DNA of 64,000 bases from CAHJXG01 sp964235485 (lineage in GTDB: Bacteria; Pseudomonadota; Alphaproteobacteria; Acetobacterales; Acetobacteraceae), in contig CAXSAZ010000004.1 of assembly GCA_964235485.1 (NCBI GenBank), positions 1 through 64,000 of the forward strand. Reading direction: 5' to 3'. The notes below the pieces were generated by a model. It saw nothing but the letters and a program-made list of their open reading frames with translations. It searched no databases and was not told where the DNA came from. The position numbers and the translations under genes were made by a program. Of the stretch, positions 7,656-14,972 are shown piece by piece. How positions within the stretch are numbered: the stretch's first letter is position 1; every line of letters starts with the position of its first letter.

Positions 7656-9979
7656 AGCGCCTGAGAAGGCATGTCGCGCTGCTGCTGCTTGGGGGCCTCG
7701 CCGCCTGCGAAGCGCAGCGCGTGCCGGCGCTGCGGTCGCTGCCGAGCCTGGGCGCTGGCCCCACGGGCACCGCGGCGGCGCGGGTGAACGGTTCCGTGGG
7801 GTCGCCCGACTCGCTGCCGGGCGCGCAGGTGTCGGTGGGCCAGGTCCGCGCCGTCACCCTGCCGCCTGGGAGCGCCGGGGCGGGGGGTGGCGACGTGTCG
7901 CTCGACTTCGTGGACACGGACCTGCGCGAGGTGGTGGCGCAGATGCTCGGCACCATCCTGCGCGTGACCTACACCATCGACCCGGCGGTGCGCGGCACGG
8001 CGACCCTGCGCACCGCCACCCCCATCCCGCGCACCCAACTGCTGCCGGCTTTGCAGGCGCTGTTGGCGCAGAACGGCGCGGCGCTGGTGCAGTCCGGCGA
8101 CATCTACCGCGTGGTGCCCGCCGCCGCCGGCTCCCCGGTGCTGGCCGGCGGCGACGCGACCGCCGGCGGGGGCATCGTGCCGCTGCGCTACGCTTCGGCG
8201 GAGGACCTGGCCAAGGTGCTGCAGCCCTATGTCGGCGCGGGCGGCAAGGTGGTGGCCGACCCCGGGCGCAACGTCTTGCTGATCAACGGCGACGCGGCGA
8301 CGCGGGACGCGCTGGTGGCCTTGATCCGCGCCTTCGACATCGACATCCTGGCCGGGCAATCCTACGCGCTGTTCCCCGTGACCTCCGGGGGGGCCAAGGA
8401 CTTCGCCACCGCACTTTCGGACTCGCTGCGCGCCAGCAACGGGGCGGCGCTGGCGAACGTGGTGCGCGTGGTGCCGATGGAGCGCATCAACTCCGTGCTG
8501 CTGGTGTCCGCCCAAGCGCGCTACATCGACCAAGCCCGCCGGGTGTATGGGCTGATCGAGCGCGGGCGGCGGCAAACGCTGCGGACCTGGAACGTGTACT
8601 ACCTGCAGAACAGCCGTTCCAACGACATCGCCTATGTGCTGCAGCAAGCGTTCACGCCGAACAAGGTGACGGCGCAGCCCAGCGCGCGGGCGCTGGGCTC
8701 CACGGCGCCGGGCCGCGGCAGCCGGCAATCGGGGTTCGGCGGCGATGCCGGGAACGGTTTTGGCGGCGGCGGCCTGGGGGGAGGGGGTGGCGGGCTTGGC
8801 GGCGGCGGTTTGGGCGGCGGCGGGATCGGCGGCGGCGGGGGCCTCGGCTCCGGGGGCGGCGGCCGGGGCGGCGGCGGGCTGGGAGCCTCGGGGCTGGGGA
8901 GCGGGGGCGCGCAAGGCGGCGCGCAGCCGGAGCCGGCGCAGAACCCGGCCAACCCGCTGCTCGGCGGCCTGGACCCGACCGGCAGCCCCGGCGGCGGCGC
9001 GGGCGGCGCAGACGACAACTCGGTGCGCATCATCCCGAACGGCCAGAACAACGCGATCCTGCTGTATGCCACCGCGTCCGAGCGCGACACCATCGAGGCC
9101 ATGCTGCGCAAGATCGACATCCTGCCGCTGCAGGTCCGCATCGACGCCACGGTGGCGGAGGTGTCGCTGAACGACAGCCTGCAATACGGCACGCAGTTCT
9201 TCTTCAACGCCGGCATCAACGGCGCGCTCAACTTCAGCGGGCCGGGCGCGGCGGCGGGGGCGTTCGCGTCGGGCTTTCCGGGCTTCGTGCTGAGCGGACC
9301 CCGCAACGGGCAGGCGGCGCTGAACGCGCTGCAGGCGGTCACGGACGTGAAGGTGCTGTCCTCGCCGCAGGTCCTGGTGCTGGACAACGAGGCCGCGCGC
9401 TTGCAGGTCGGCAACCTCGTGCCGTTCCTGACGGCCAGCTCGCAAAGCCAGATCACCAGCAACGCGCCCATCGTGAACTCGGTGGATTACCGGGAAACCG
9501 GGGTGATCCTGGAGGTCACGCCGCGGGTGAACAGCGGCGGGCTGGTGACGCTGGACATCTCGCAGGAGGTGAGCGACGTGGTGCAGGGCACCACGACGCC
9601 GGGCATCAACTCGCCGACCTTTTCCGAGCGCAACGTGAGCAGCCGCGTGGTGGTGGAGGACGGGCAAACGGTGGGGCTGGCCGGGCTGATCCGGGACACC
9701 ACGAGTTCGTCCAACTCGGGCATCCCCTTCCTCAAGGACGTGCCGCTGCTGGGGCTGCTGGCCGGCAGCCAGAACAACCTCCGGCAGCGGACCGAGCTTC
9801 TGGTGCTGATCACGCCGCACGTGGTGCATGACCAGCGCGACGCGCGGGCGCTGACGGAGGACTTGCGCGACCAGTTGATCAACGCCGCCCGCGTGCCGGT
9901 CGATCTGCAGGGTGCCCGGGCCTCCGGCTCCGCCGACCCGCAGCGCACCCTGCGCCGCAACCTCCGCCTGGAACGGTGA
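7652..9979 (+). CDS. gspD: Type II secretion secretin GspD with lipoprotein signal
   Basis: Outer-membrane secretin channel, 775 aa. The N-terminus ends in a lipobox (GLAAC, Cys19), unlike classical GspD but like HxcQ-type liposecretins. N0 (about 82-155, SLDFVDTDLREVVAQML), N1 (172-235) and N2 (238-310) domains follow. The N3 domain is interrupted by a roughly 65-residue Gly-rich insertion (about 365-435). The secretin core spans about 500-735, with VPFLT, ETGVILEVTPRVN and LVLITPHVV motifs. A short tail could be the site for a pilotin, but lipidation may make a pilotin unnecessary. No GspS is seen nearby. Confidence 0.93.
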   Translation: MKRLRRHVALLLLGGLAACEAQRVPALRSLPSLGAGPTGTAAARVNGSVGSPDSLPGAQVSVGQVRAVTLPPGSAGAGGGDVSLDFVDTDLREVVAQMLGTILRVTYTIDPAVRGTATLRTATPIPRTQLLPALQALLAQNGAALVQSGDIYRVVPAAAGSPVLAGGDATAGGGIVPLRYASAEDLAKVLQPYVGAGGKVVADPGRNVLLINGDAATRDALVALIRAFDIDILAGQSYALFPVTSGGAKDFATALSDSLRASNGAALANVVRVVPMERINSVLLVSAQARYIDQARRVYGLIERGRRQTLRTWNVYYLQNSRSNDIAYVLQQAFTPNKVTAQPSARALGSTAPGRGSRQSGFGGDAGNGFGGGGLGGGGGGLGGGGLGGGGIGGGGGLGSGGGGRGGGGLGASGLGSGGAQGGAQPEPAQNPANPLLGGLDPTGSPGGGAGGADDNSVRIIPNGQNNAILLYATASERDTIEAMLRKIDILPLQVRIDATVAEVSLNDSLQYGTQFFFNAGINGALNFSGPGAAAGAFASGFPGFVLSGPRNGQAALNALQAVTDVKVLSSPQVLVLDNEAARLQVGNLVPFLTASSQSQITSNAPIVNSVDYRETGVILEVTPRVNSGGLVTLDISQEVSDVVQGTTTPGINSPTFSERNVSSRVVVEDGQTVGLAGLIRDTTSSSNSGIPFLKDVPLLGLLAGSQNNLRQRTELLVLITPHVVHDQRDARALTEDLRDQLINAARVPVDLQGARASGSADPQRTLRRNLRLER

Positions 9980-10797
9980 AGGGCGCCGGCCAGGAGAACG
10001 ACCGGCGGGACGACCGGGGCTTCGCGCTGCTGATCGTGCTGTGGGCCGTGGTGCTGCTGGCCCTCTTGGCGACGCAGTTGACTGCGGCCGGGCGCACCGA
10101 GCTGCAGCTTGCCGCCAACCTGCGCGGCGCCGCGCAGGCGGAGGCGGCGGCGGACGGCGCGGTGCAGGAGGCGGTGTTCCACCTGCTCGACCCGTCCGAT
10201 CCCTGGCCGGCGGACGGCGCGGAGCGGGTGGTGCGCGTGCCGGGCGGGCGGGCGACGCTGCGGATCGAGAACGAGGCGGGCAAGATCAACCCCAACACCG
10301 CGTCGCCGGAGCTGCTGCGGGCGTTGCTGCGCCGGGCGGGCGCGGATGGGCGCACTGCTGACGGCATCGCCGCCGCGGTCGTGGACTGGCGCTTTCCCGG
10401 CGCCCAAGGGCAGCCCGGCGGCGCCAAGGACCCGCAATACCGTGCGGCCGGCCGCGAGTACGGCCCGTCCGGCGCGCCGTTCCGCAACGTGGCGGAGCTT
10501 GGCGCGGTGCTGGGCATGACGCCCGAGGTGCTGGCCCGGCTGGAGCCGAACGTGTCGGTTCTCACGGACACGGACCCTGACCTTTCGGCGTCGCCGCCCT
10601 TGGTGCGCCAGGCGATCCAGGACCTCCGCGGTTCGCGCCCCACCACGTCCCGGCCCCGCCCGCTGCGCACGGTCGCCATCACGGCGCGGGTGGTGGGCGA
10701 CGCGGGCGGGCGGTTCGGCCGCCGCGCGGTGGTGCGGCTGGGCATCGCGCCGAAGGAGCCGCTGTTTCAGATCCTGACGTGGGAGGCCGTTTCCTGA
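9976..10797 (+). CDS. gspK: Minor pseudopilin GspK
   Basis: Largest minor pseudopilin, capping the GspI-J-K tip. 273 aa from GTG 9976, overlapping gspD by 4 nt. The leader ends at RG/FALLIVLWAVVLL. As usual for GspK, the pilin helix is less conserved (FALLI rather than FTLLE). The SAM-like region NEAGKINPNTASPELLRALL is diagnostic. It is the last gene of the operon. A GC hairpin follows at once. Confidence 0.92.
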   Translation: MKGAGQENDRRDDRGFALLIVLWAVVLLALLATQLTAAGRTELQLAANLRGAAQAEAAADGAVQEAVFHLLDPSDPWPADGAERVVRVPGGRATLRIENEAGKINPNTASPELLRALLRRAGADGRTADGIAAAVVDWRFPGAQGQPGGAKDPQYRAAGREYGPSGAPFRNVAELGAVLGMTPEVLARLEPNVSVLTDTDPDLSASPPLVRQAIQDLRGSRPTTSRPRPLRTVAITARVVGDAGGRFGRRAVVRLGIAPKEPLFQILTWEAVS

Positions 10798-10800
10798 GCG

Positions 10801-10817
10801 GGCAAGGCGGCCTTGCC
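10801..10817 (+). terminator. Candidate hairpin terminator after gspK
   Basis: GGCAAGG and CCTTGCC form a perfect 7-bp stem with a 3-nt loop, starting 4 nt after the gspK stop. There is no T-run directly after it; the downstream DNA becomes AT-rich and leads into parD. Likely end of the gsp operon, but Rho-independent activity is uncertain. Confidence 0.5.
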
Positions 10818-10825
10818 ATACTGCT

Positions 10826-10850
10826 TAAGAATGTTTGTGATTATTTCTTA
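10826..10850. promoter_or_regulatory. Candidate ParD operator (inverted repeat)
   Basis: TAAGAA and TTCTTA half sites 13 nt apart lie in an AT-rich island 36-61 bp upstream of the parD start. Ribbon-helix-helix antitoxins usually repress their own promoter through such repeats. Inferred from position and symmetry only. Confidence 0.4.
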
Positions 10851-10886
10851 TGCCGAGGTATGGTGAGGAGGATGGAGGGCCTGCCC

Positions 10887-11153
10887 ATGGCGACAATGAC
10901 GGTTTCCCTGCCTGATCCGATGAAGGACTGGATCGAGGCCCAGATCAGGCAGGGCGAGTACGCCAGCGCCAGCGACTACGTGCGCGATCTTGTCCGCCGC
11001 GACCGCGCCCGGCGGGAGCAGGAATTTACCATGAACGAACTGCGCCACAAGCTTGCGGCGTCTCAAGACAGCGGCCTCAGCGGCCGTACAGTCGATGACA
11101 TTTTCGCCGAGGCACGGGACATCGCCCGGTTGCGCGGGCTGTTGCGTGAGTGA
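10887..11153 (+). CDS. parD: Type II antitoxin, ParD family
   Basis: DNA-binding antitoxin that neutralises the adjacent ParE-like toxin and probably autoregulates. The 88-aa protein begins MATMTVSLPDPMKDW, a ribbon-helix-helix strand, followed by IEAQIRQGEYASASDYVRDL, characteristic of ParD. The C-terminal helix (FAEARDIARLRGLLRE) would bind toxin. ATG 10887 is chosen because it places the beta-strand at the N-terminus; longer in-frame extensions read through the AT-rich promoter. It overlaps the toxin start by 8 nt. Confidence 0.9.
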   Translation: MATMTVSLPDPMKDWIEAQIRQGEYASASDYVRDLVRRDRARREQEFTMNELRHKLAASQDSGLSGRTVDDIFAEARDIARLRGLLRE

Positions 11154-11433
11154 GTATCGGCTTACCAGAGACGCCGATGCCGACCTGCTGGACGTATTTC
11201 TATATGGGCTTGAGTTTGGGCTGACGCGGGCGGAAGATTACCGGGACAGTCTGACCCAGTGCTTCGAAATTCTTGCTGCCAATCCGAAGCTGGGCCGCAA
11301 GGCCGACGAGTTCGCGCCCGGCACGCGGCGGCACGAACACGCGCGGCACGTCATCTTCTACGACGAACAGCCTGATGGCGTGCTCATCACCGCCATCATC
11401 CACGAGCGCAGCATCCGCAGGCTCCTGGGTTGA
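11146..11433 (+). CDS. parE: Type II toxin, RelE/ParE family
   Basis: Probable ParE-type toxin; the family poisons DNA gyrase, though RelE-fold relatives cleave mRNA and activity cannot be told from sequence. 95 aa from GTG 11146, overlapping parD. The N-terminal SEYRLTRDADADLLDVFLYGLEFG, the central NPKLGRKADEFAPGTRRHEHARHVIFY and the final IIHERSIRRLL follow the ParE fold. The ORF is full length, so the module appears intact. Its 3' end overlaps the relic of a second toxin on the opposite strand. Confidence 0.9.
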   Translation: MSEYRLTRDADADLLDVFLYGLEFGLTRAEDYRDSLTQCFEILAANPKLGRKADEFAPGTRRHEHARHVIFYDEQPDGVLITAIIHERSIRRLLG

Positions 11434-11587
11434 GGAACCGAAATACCTGCCCGATGGCTTCCAAGAAGCGTGTCGGGATGCGGCTGGGCATCGCGCCCCT
11501 GACGGCCACGGGCTGACGATCCACGATCCATTCGACAATGCCGAGCAAGTCATCGCTTGCGGGTTCGGTCCACCGGATCGCCGTCAC
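11396..11587 (-). pseudogene. Decayed RelE/ParE-type toxin
   Basis: From a GTG at 11587 the first about 23 residues (MTAIRWTEPASDDLLGIVEWI) look like the start of a RelE/ParE toxin. Family similarity then disappears: the conserved arginine-rich middle and C-terminal strand are absent, and the frame runs into the antisense of parE. It directly follows its antitoxin with a 4-nt overlap, as in a normal module. The toxin half was probably truncated when parDE landed here, or later. Confidence 0.6.
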
Positions 11588-11832
11588 GGCTTCGGGCTGA
11601 CGATCCGCTCAAACGCGGCCACGACCGTTGCATGATCGAGAACCCGGCCAGACTGCAGGGCTTCCTTGCCCTCTTCCACCGCGGCCAGGAACTGCTGTTC
11701 AGTCGCGACATAGGACCGCAACGCCTCATTGATGAGCCAGGACTTGTTGCGCCCCGCCGCTTCGGCCAGACGTTCAAGCTCGTCGTCGAGGTCGGCATCG
11801 ACCCGGGCGGCGATTGTGACGGATTTGGACAT
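11584..11832 (-). CDS. Ribbon-helix-helix antitoxin (CopG/ParD-like) of decayed module
   Basis: 82-aa DNA-binding protein: MSKSVTIAARVDADLDDEL forms the beta-strand and first helix, and AAGRNKSWLINEALRSYV the helix-turn region typical of RelB/CopG-type antitoxins. The start ATG 11832 has AGGAGA 4-9 nt upstream. It appears intact although its cognate toxin (next gene) is truncated. A 14-bp inverted repeat sits just upstream of the start. It may now act only as an autorepressor or as an antidote to related toxins. Confidence 0.85.
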   Translation of the reverse strand: MSKSVTIAARVDADLDDELERLAEAAGRNKSWLINEALRSYVATEQQFLAAVEEGKEALQSGRVLDHATVVAAFERIVSPKP

Positions 11833-11857
11833 GCCTTCTCCTGAGCGGGGTTGTTTG

Positions 11858-11871
11858 CAATGTTTACATTG
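11858..11871. promoter_or_regulatory. Candidate operator of the RHH antitoxin
   Basis: CAATG and CATTG arms separated by 4 nt (CAATGTTTACATTG) lie 26 bp upstream of the antitoxin ATG, in a local AT-rich patch. An overlapping TTGCA/TGCAA pair spans 11855-11879. Position and symmetry fit autoregulation by a ribbon-helix-helix protein. Confidence 0.45.
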
Positions 11872-11977
11872 TAATGCAACCCTGGTCCCGGCACCAGTTG
11901 AGAGCGGGTTGGATCGCCTGGTGGCTGGATGCAGGGGACGGCAGCATGGCTGTTGGAGCCGCTCAAGCCAACTGGCC

Positions 11978-12331
11978 TCAAGATCCCCACTGTTGCCAGA
12001 CAAAGCCCACGCTGCCGACCGCCGCCAGGATCATGCCGCAGCGGCGATAGAAGCGCAGCGGCGACACAAAAGCCTGGCGTTCCTCAAGCATGGCCGCGTG
12101 CTGTTCCGGCGAACGCCGCGCGTCCAAGCGCGCCTTGAACACCTCGGTTCCCCAGGTCGGGGCGTCCTGATCCAGTTCGGCCATGATACAGACCAGCCAG
12201 GTCGCGCTGCCCAGGAGCAGCAAGCCCATGAAACCGAGCCTGTTTGTCATCAACACCGCCGCGCCGATGAGCAGGACGATGACGCCCCAGGCCAAGGCGC
12301 TCGCGACGGTGCCGGCGGAAAATCTCATCAC
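11978..12331 (-). CDS. Small membrane protein of unknown function
   Basis: 117-aa protein with two adjacent N-terminal membrane segments (about 9-29 and 33-51, ALAWGVIVLLIGAAVLM and LGLMG-type stretches). A charged middle segment (ARLDARRSPEQHAAMLEERQ) and a final helix (MILAAVGSVGFVW) follow. A start one codon later (12328) is equally possible. I do not recognise the family. It sits between gspG and the antitoxin pair, oriented with both, with about 60 bp to gspG. Confidence 0.6.
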   Translation of the reverse strand: MMRFSAGTVASALAWGVIVLLIGAAVLMTNRLGFMGLLLLGSATWLVCIMAELDQDAPTWGTEVFKARLDARRSPEQHAAMLEERQAFVSPLRFYRRCGMILAAVGSVGFVWQQWGS

Positions 12332-12392
12332 GGCAGCGTAGCAGGCCGTATTCCTTCCGTGGCAACTGTTTGCACCGCGCCACGGGCCGCGC

Positions 12393-12860
12393 TCAAGGAT
12401 TGCAGATCATCTCCGCCTCGCTTTCCCCCGCCTGGTTATTGGGCCCGCGGGAGCACAGGTCGAAGTCGTGGCCGGGGCGGCTGGACGGGCTGCGGTAGAA
12501 ATAGGGCCGGTTCCAGGGGTCAAGCGGCTGGGCGTCGCCCTTCAAGTAGGGGCCGCCCCAGCCCGCCGTGCCGGACGGCCGGGCGTTGAGCGCGGCCAGG
12601 CCCTGCTCCGTCGAGGGATAGCCGCCGACATCGAGCTTGTACAGGTCGAGGATGGAGGAAATCCGCTCGATGGACTGCCGGGCGACGGAAGTGCGGGCGC
12701 CGCCCAGTTGGCGCAGCGCCGCCGGGGCGACCAGGCCGATCAGCAGGCCCAGGATCGCGATCACCACCAGGATTTCCAGCAAGGTGAAACCGGCGTCGTC
12801 GTGACTGGAAGCGGGGCTGCCGGGAGAAGGGCGGCGGCGCGGGGGGGAAGGCTGCTGCAT
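12393..12860 (-). CDS. gspG: Major pseudopilin GspG
   Basis: Main subunit of the type II secretion pseudopilus. 155 aa from ATG 12860, which has AGGACC about 6 nt upstream. An unusually long (about 24-residue) Pro/Ser-rich leader precedes the cleavage site G/FTLLEILVVIAILGLL. The mature part has the GspG signature YKLDVGGYPSTEQGLAAL, with WGGPYLKG and DPWNRPYFY and a calcium-site-like C-terminus. It is outside the main operon, inverted, and 1.6 kb beyond gspK. Confidence 0.93.
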   Translation of the reverse strand: MQQPSPPRRRPSPGSPASSHDDAGFTLLEILVVIAILGLLIGLVAPAALRQLGGARTSVARQSIERISSILDLYKLDVGGYPSTEQGLAALNARPSGTAGWGGPYLKGDAQPLDPWNRPYFYRSPSSRPGHDFDLCSRGPNNQAGESEAEMICNP

Positions 12861-12943
12861 CAGGTCCTGCTTTCTGCTACGCCGGCAGTCCATAGCAACG
12901 AATCAGGGGGTTGGGCCATGCCGGCGCACACGGGAAGCGACTG

Positions 12944-13348
12944 ATGGCGGTTCCCTACCTCGCCTGCATGGCGCTGGTCGCGCAGATCTACAGCCTGCCG
13001 CCCCGCGTGCTGCCGTCGATCCAGAAAGTCGAGGGCGGCGGCCCCGGCACCGTGCACCGCAACACGGACGGCTCGGAGGACCTCGGGGTGATGCAGATCA
13101 ACACGCTCTGGCTGCCGGCCCTGTCGCGCTACACCCAGCTCGACCCGGCGGAGGTGCGGCACCGGCTGCTGCACCGGCCCTGCTTTAACATCGCAGCGGC
13201 CGGGCTGATCCTCCGGACCTATCTGGACGAGACTCGGGGCGACCTGATGCGGGCCGTGGGCAACTACCATTCCCACACGCCGCTGCTGAACCAGAAATAC
13301 CAGGCCAAGGTGCGCGACGCGGCGGCGGCCATGTTCGCCAAGCGTTGA
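12944..13348 (+). CDS. Lytic transglycosylase-like (SLT domain) protein
   Basis: Probable peptidoglycan-cleaving enzyme. 134 aa, divergent from gspG by 83 bp. The SLT core is compact: IQKVEGG supplies the catalytic Glu30, then DLGVMQINTLWLPAL (about 47-60), a conserved Cys, and GNYHSHTP near the end. It resembles TrbN/VirB1-type small transglycosylases used to open the wall for secretion machines. No clear signal peptide is visible apart from a weak hydrophobic N-terminus (AVPYLACMALVAQIY). Adjacency to gspG suggests, but does not prove, a role in secretion assembly. Confidence 0.8.
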   Translation: MAVPYLACMALVAQIYSLPPRVLPSIQKVEGGGPGTVHRNTDGSEDLGVMQINTLWLPALSRYTQLDPAEVRHRLLHRPCFNIAAAGLILRTYLDETRGDLMRAVGNYHSHTPLLNQKYQAKVRDAAAAMFAKR

Positions 13349-13352
13349 AAGG

Positions 13353-13712
13353 CTAACGCGGGTCCCCCGCCACGTCCACGAACAGGCCGTTGCGCCCGGC
13401 GCGCACGGTGTAGTCCAGGACCAACAGCCGCAACTGCGGCACCTCGCCGAAGCGGTTCGTATCGAAGAACGTGGTTTGGAGCCGGACCGCGCAGCGGACC
13501 GTATCGGGCAGGGCGGTCGGGACCTGGCCGACGCTGCCCGACAGGATCACGGCGTCCAAGCCGCGCCCGGCGATGTCGTCGGCCACCACGTCCAGCACCT
13601 CGTTGCGCCCGCACACGGGCCGGGGCGGCTCGGCGGCCCGGGCGGGCAGGCCGAGGCCCGCGAGGCTTCCGGCAAAGATCAAGGCAACGAGCCGACGTGG
13701 CGATGCGGACAA
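13353..13712 (-). CDS. Small exported protein of unknown function
   Basis: 119-aa protein from TTG 13712, chosen because AAGGAGG lies 7 nt upstream and no ATG fits. The N-terminus is a signal peptide (RLVALIFAGSLAGLGLPARAA). The mature part has two cysteines and a beta-rich look (DAVILSGSVGQVP, LLVLDYTVRAGRNGLFVDV). I do not recognise a family. It follows the ferritin-like gene on the same strand with a 55-bp gap, so the two may be cotranscribed. Confidence 0.65.
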   Translation of the reverse strand: MSASPRRLVALIFAGSLAGLGLPARAAEPPRPVCGRNEVLDVVADDIAGRGLDAVILSGSVGQVPTALPDTVRCAVRLQTTFFDTNRFGEVPQLRLLVLDYTVRAGRNGLFVDVAGDPR

Positions 13713-13767
13713 GCAAGCCTCCTTCAAGAAAAGGGCCGTGCCCCGGCCGAGGCGCGGCTCCGGACCC

Positions 13768-14667
13768 TCAGCGGATCGTGCCGTTCGCCCGGTCCGGGAA
13801 GAAGCCGCCGCCGGAGGGCACGCCGTTGTAAACGATGCCGAGCACCTCGCCCGCGGTGCGGCGGTACACCAGCCCGTCATTGTCCACCGGGGCGATGTTG
13901 TCGGGGAAATTGGGGATCGACAAGCCCTGGTCCTTGCCGTTGCCGAGCCGGGCGCGGACGGCGGAAATGGCGTTGAACACGTTCTGCTGTCCAAACGAGC
14001 AGAGCAGGGTGCGGAGCGACCCGGCGTGATAGGCTTCCGCCGCGAGGATGGAGGCGGCGGCGTCCAGGTTGTCCTTGCTTTGCAGCAGCCGGGCCGCGCC
14101 GGCATAGGCGGTGACGCCCACGTCGGTGAGCGACAGCGCGCCGAGCAGGAAGTTGGTCTCGTTCAGGAAGGGGTTGAACTGCGTGCCCGCCGGGATCAGG
14201 CCGGCCGCGACCGCCACCGCGTTGAAGCTGTTGAGCAGGTCGATGTTCGGCCGCGCGACCGCCTGGTTGCCGAGCACGCGGCGGATGAAGCGGATGTGGT
14301 CAACCTCGTCCACCGTGATGCGCTGGATGACGCCGGCGACCACCGGGGTTTGGAACGGCACCTGCGCCCCGCCGAGCACGAAACCCGCGTTGCCGACGCC
14401 GTTGGGGTCGCTCACGTCCGAAGCGTCCAGGCCGCGGCCCAGGAAGCCGCGGATGTAGTACTCGCCTTCGAGGTATTCGAGGTTGAGCGCGAAGTTCAGG
14501 ATGTCGGCGTCGGTGTAGCTTTGCGCCGCGGCCGGGGCGCTGCTCACCACGGCGGCGCCCGTCGCCGCGGCGCCGGCTGCCAGCACGGCGACGGCGGCAG
14601 CGCCGAACTGGCCGATCAGCGAGCGTCGCTCGACGTGGGTCTGCTCGGCAGCGGTTTCGTCAGGCAT
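13768..14667 (-). CDS. Exported ferritin-like domain protein
   Basis: 299-aa member of the Ferritin_2 (DUF4439/PF13668-like) group. ATG 14667 follows GGAGG by 8 nt. The N-terminus carries ERRSLIGQFGAAAVAVLAAG, a twin-arginine-like signal, and ends in an Ala-rich cleavage region (SAPAAAQS). The body has ferritin-type helices with metal-ligand candidates: NFALNLEYLEGEYY, DEVDHIRFIRRVL and AAEAYHAGSLRTLL. The physiological role of these proteins (desiccation or oxidative stress in related families) is not established. Confidence 0.85.
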   Translation of the reverse strand: MPDETAAEQTHVERRSLIGQFGAAAVAVLAAGAAATGAAVVSSAPAAAQSYTDADILNFALNLEYLEGEYYIRGFLGRGLDASDVSDPNGVGNAGFVLGGAQVPFQTPVVAGVIQRITVDEVDHIRFIRRVLGNQAVARPNIDLLNSFNAVAVAAGLIPAGTQFNPFLNETNFLLGALSLTDVGVTAYAGAARLLQSKDNLDAAASILAAEAYHAGSLRTLLCSFGQQNVFNAISAVRARLGNGKDQGLSIPNFPDNIAPVDNDGLVYRRTAGEVLGIVYNGVPSGGGFFPDRANGTIR

Positions 14668-14972
14668 TCGAGAGTCCTCCAGATGGTGGCATGGCCGTGG
14701 GCGGGCCAACTGCGTCATACCCCATGCCGAACCGTCGGCTGCTGTTTCCGTGCAACGGTCAACCCGAAGTGATGCCTGGACCGGGTTAACCACCAAAGCC
14801 CCGCTACGCCGGCGACAGGACGTGGATCATGGGCCGGCTCCGTCGCGGCCCTTGGTTCGCGCGGGGTTCACGCGGCAGTGTCCACCCGCGGCGGCCCCGG
14901 CGCAATCGAGGAGCGCAATCGGGGGGCCGGCTCCCTTGCCCGGGGCGCCAAGCCCGTGTTTTGTGTGGGGCC
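14668..14972. other. 305-bp divergent intergenic region
   Basis: Separates the ferritin-like gene from aroE. No convincing ORF with a ribosome site is present, although all frames are partly open because of GC content. It should hold the two divergent promoters; I could not assign -35/-10 boxes with confidence. Confidence 0.6.

Noticed and set aside
11557..11844. 95-aa plus-strand ORF opposite the second antitoxin
   Set aside because: Antisense of the ribbon-helix-helix gene, no ribosome site or family resemblance.
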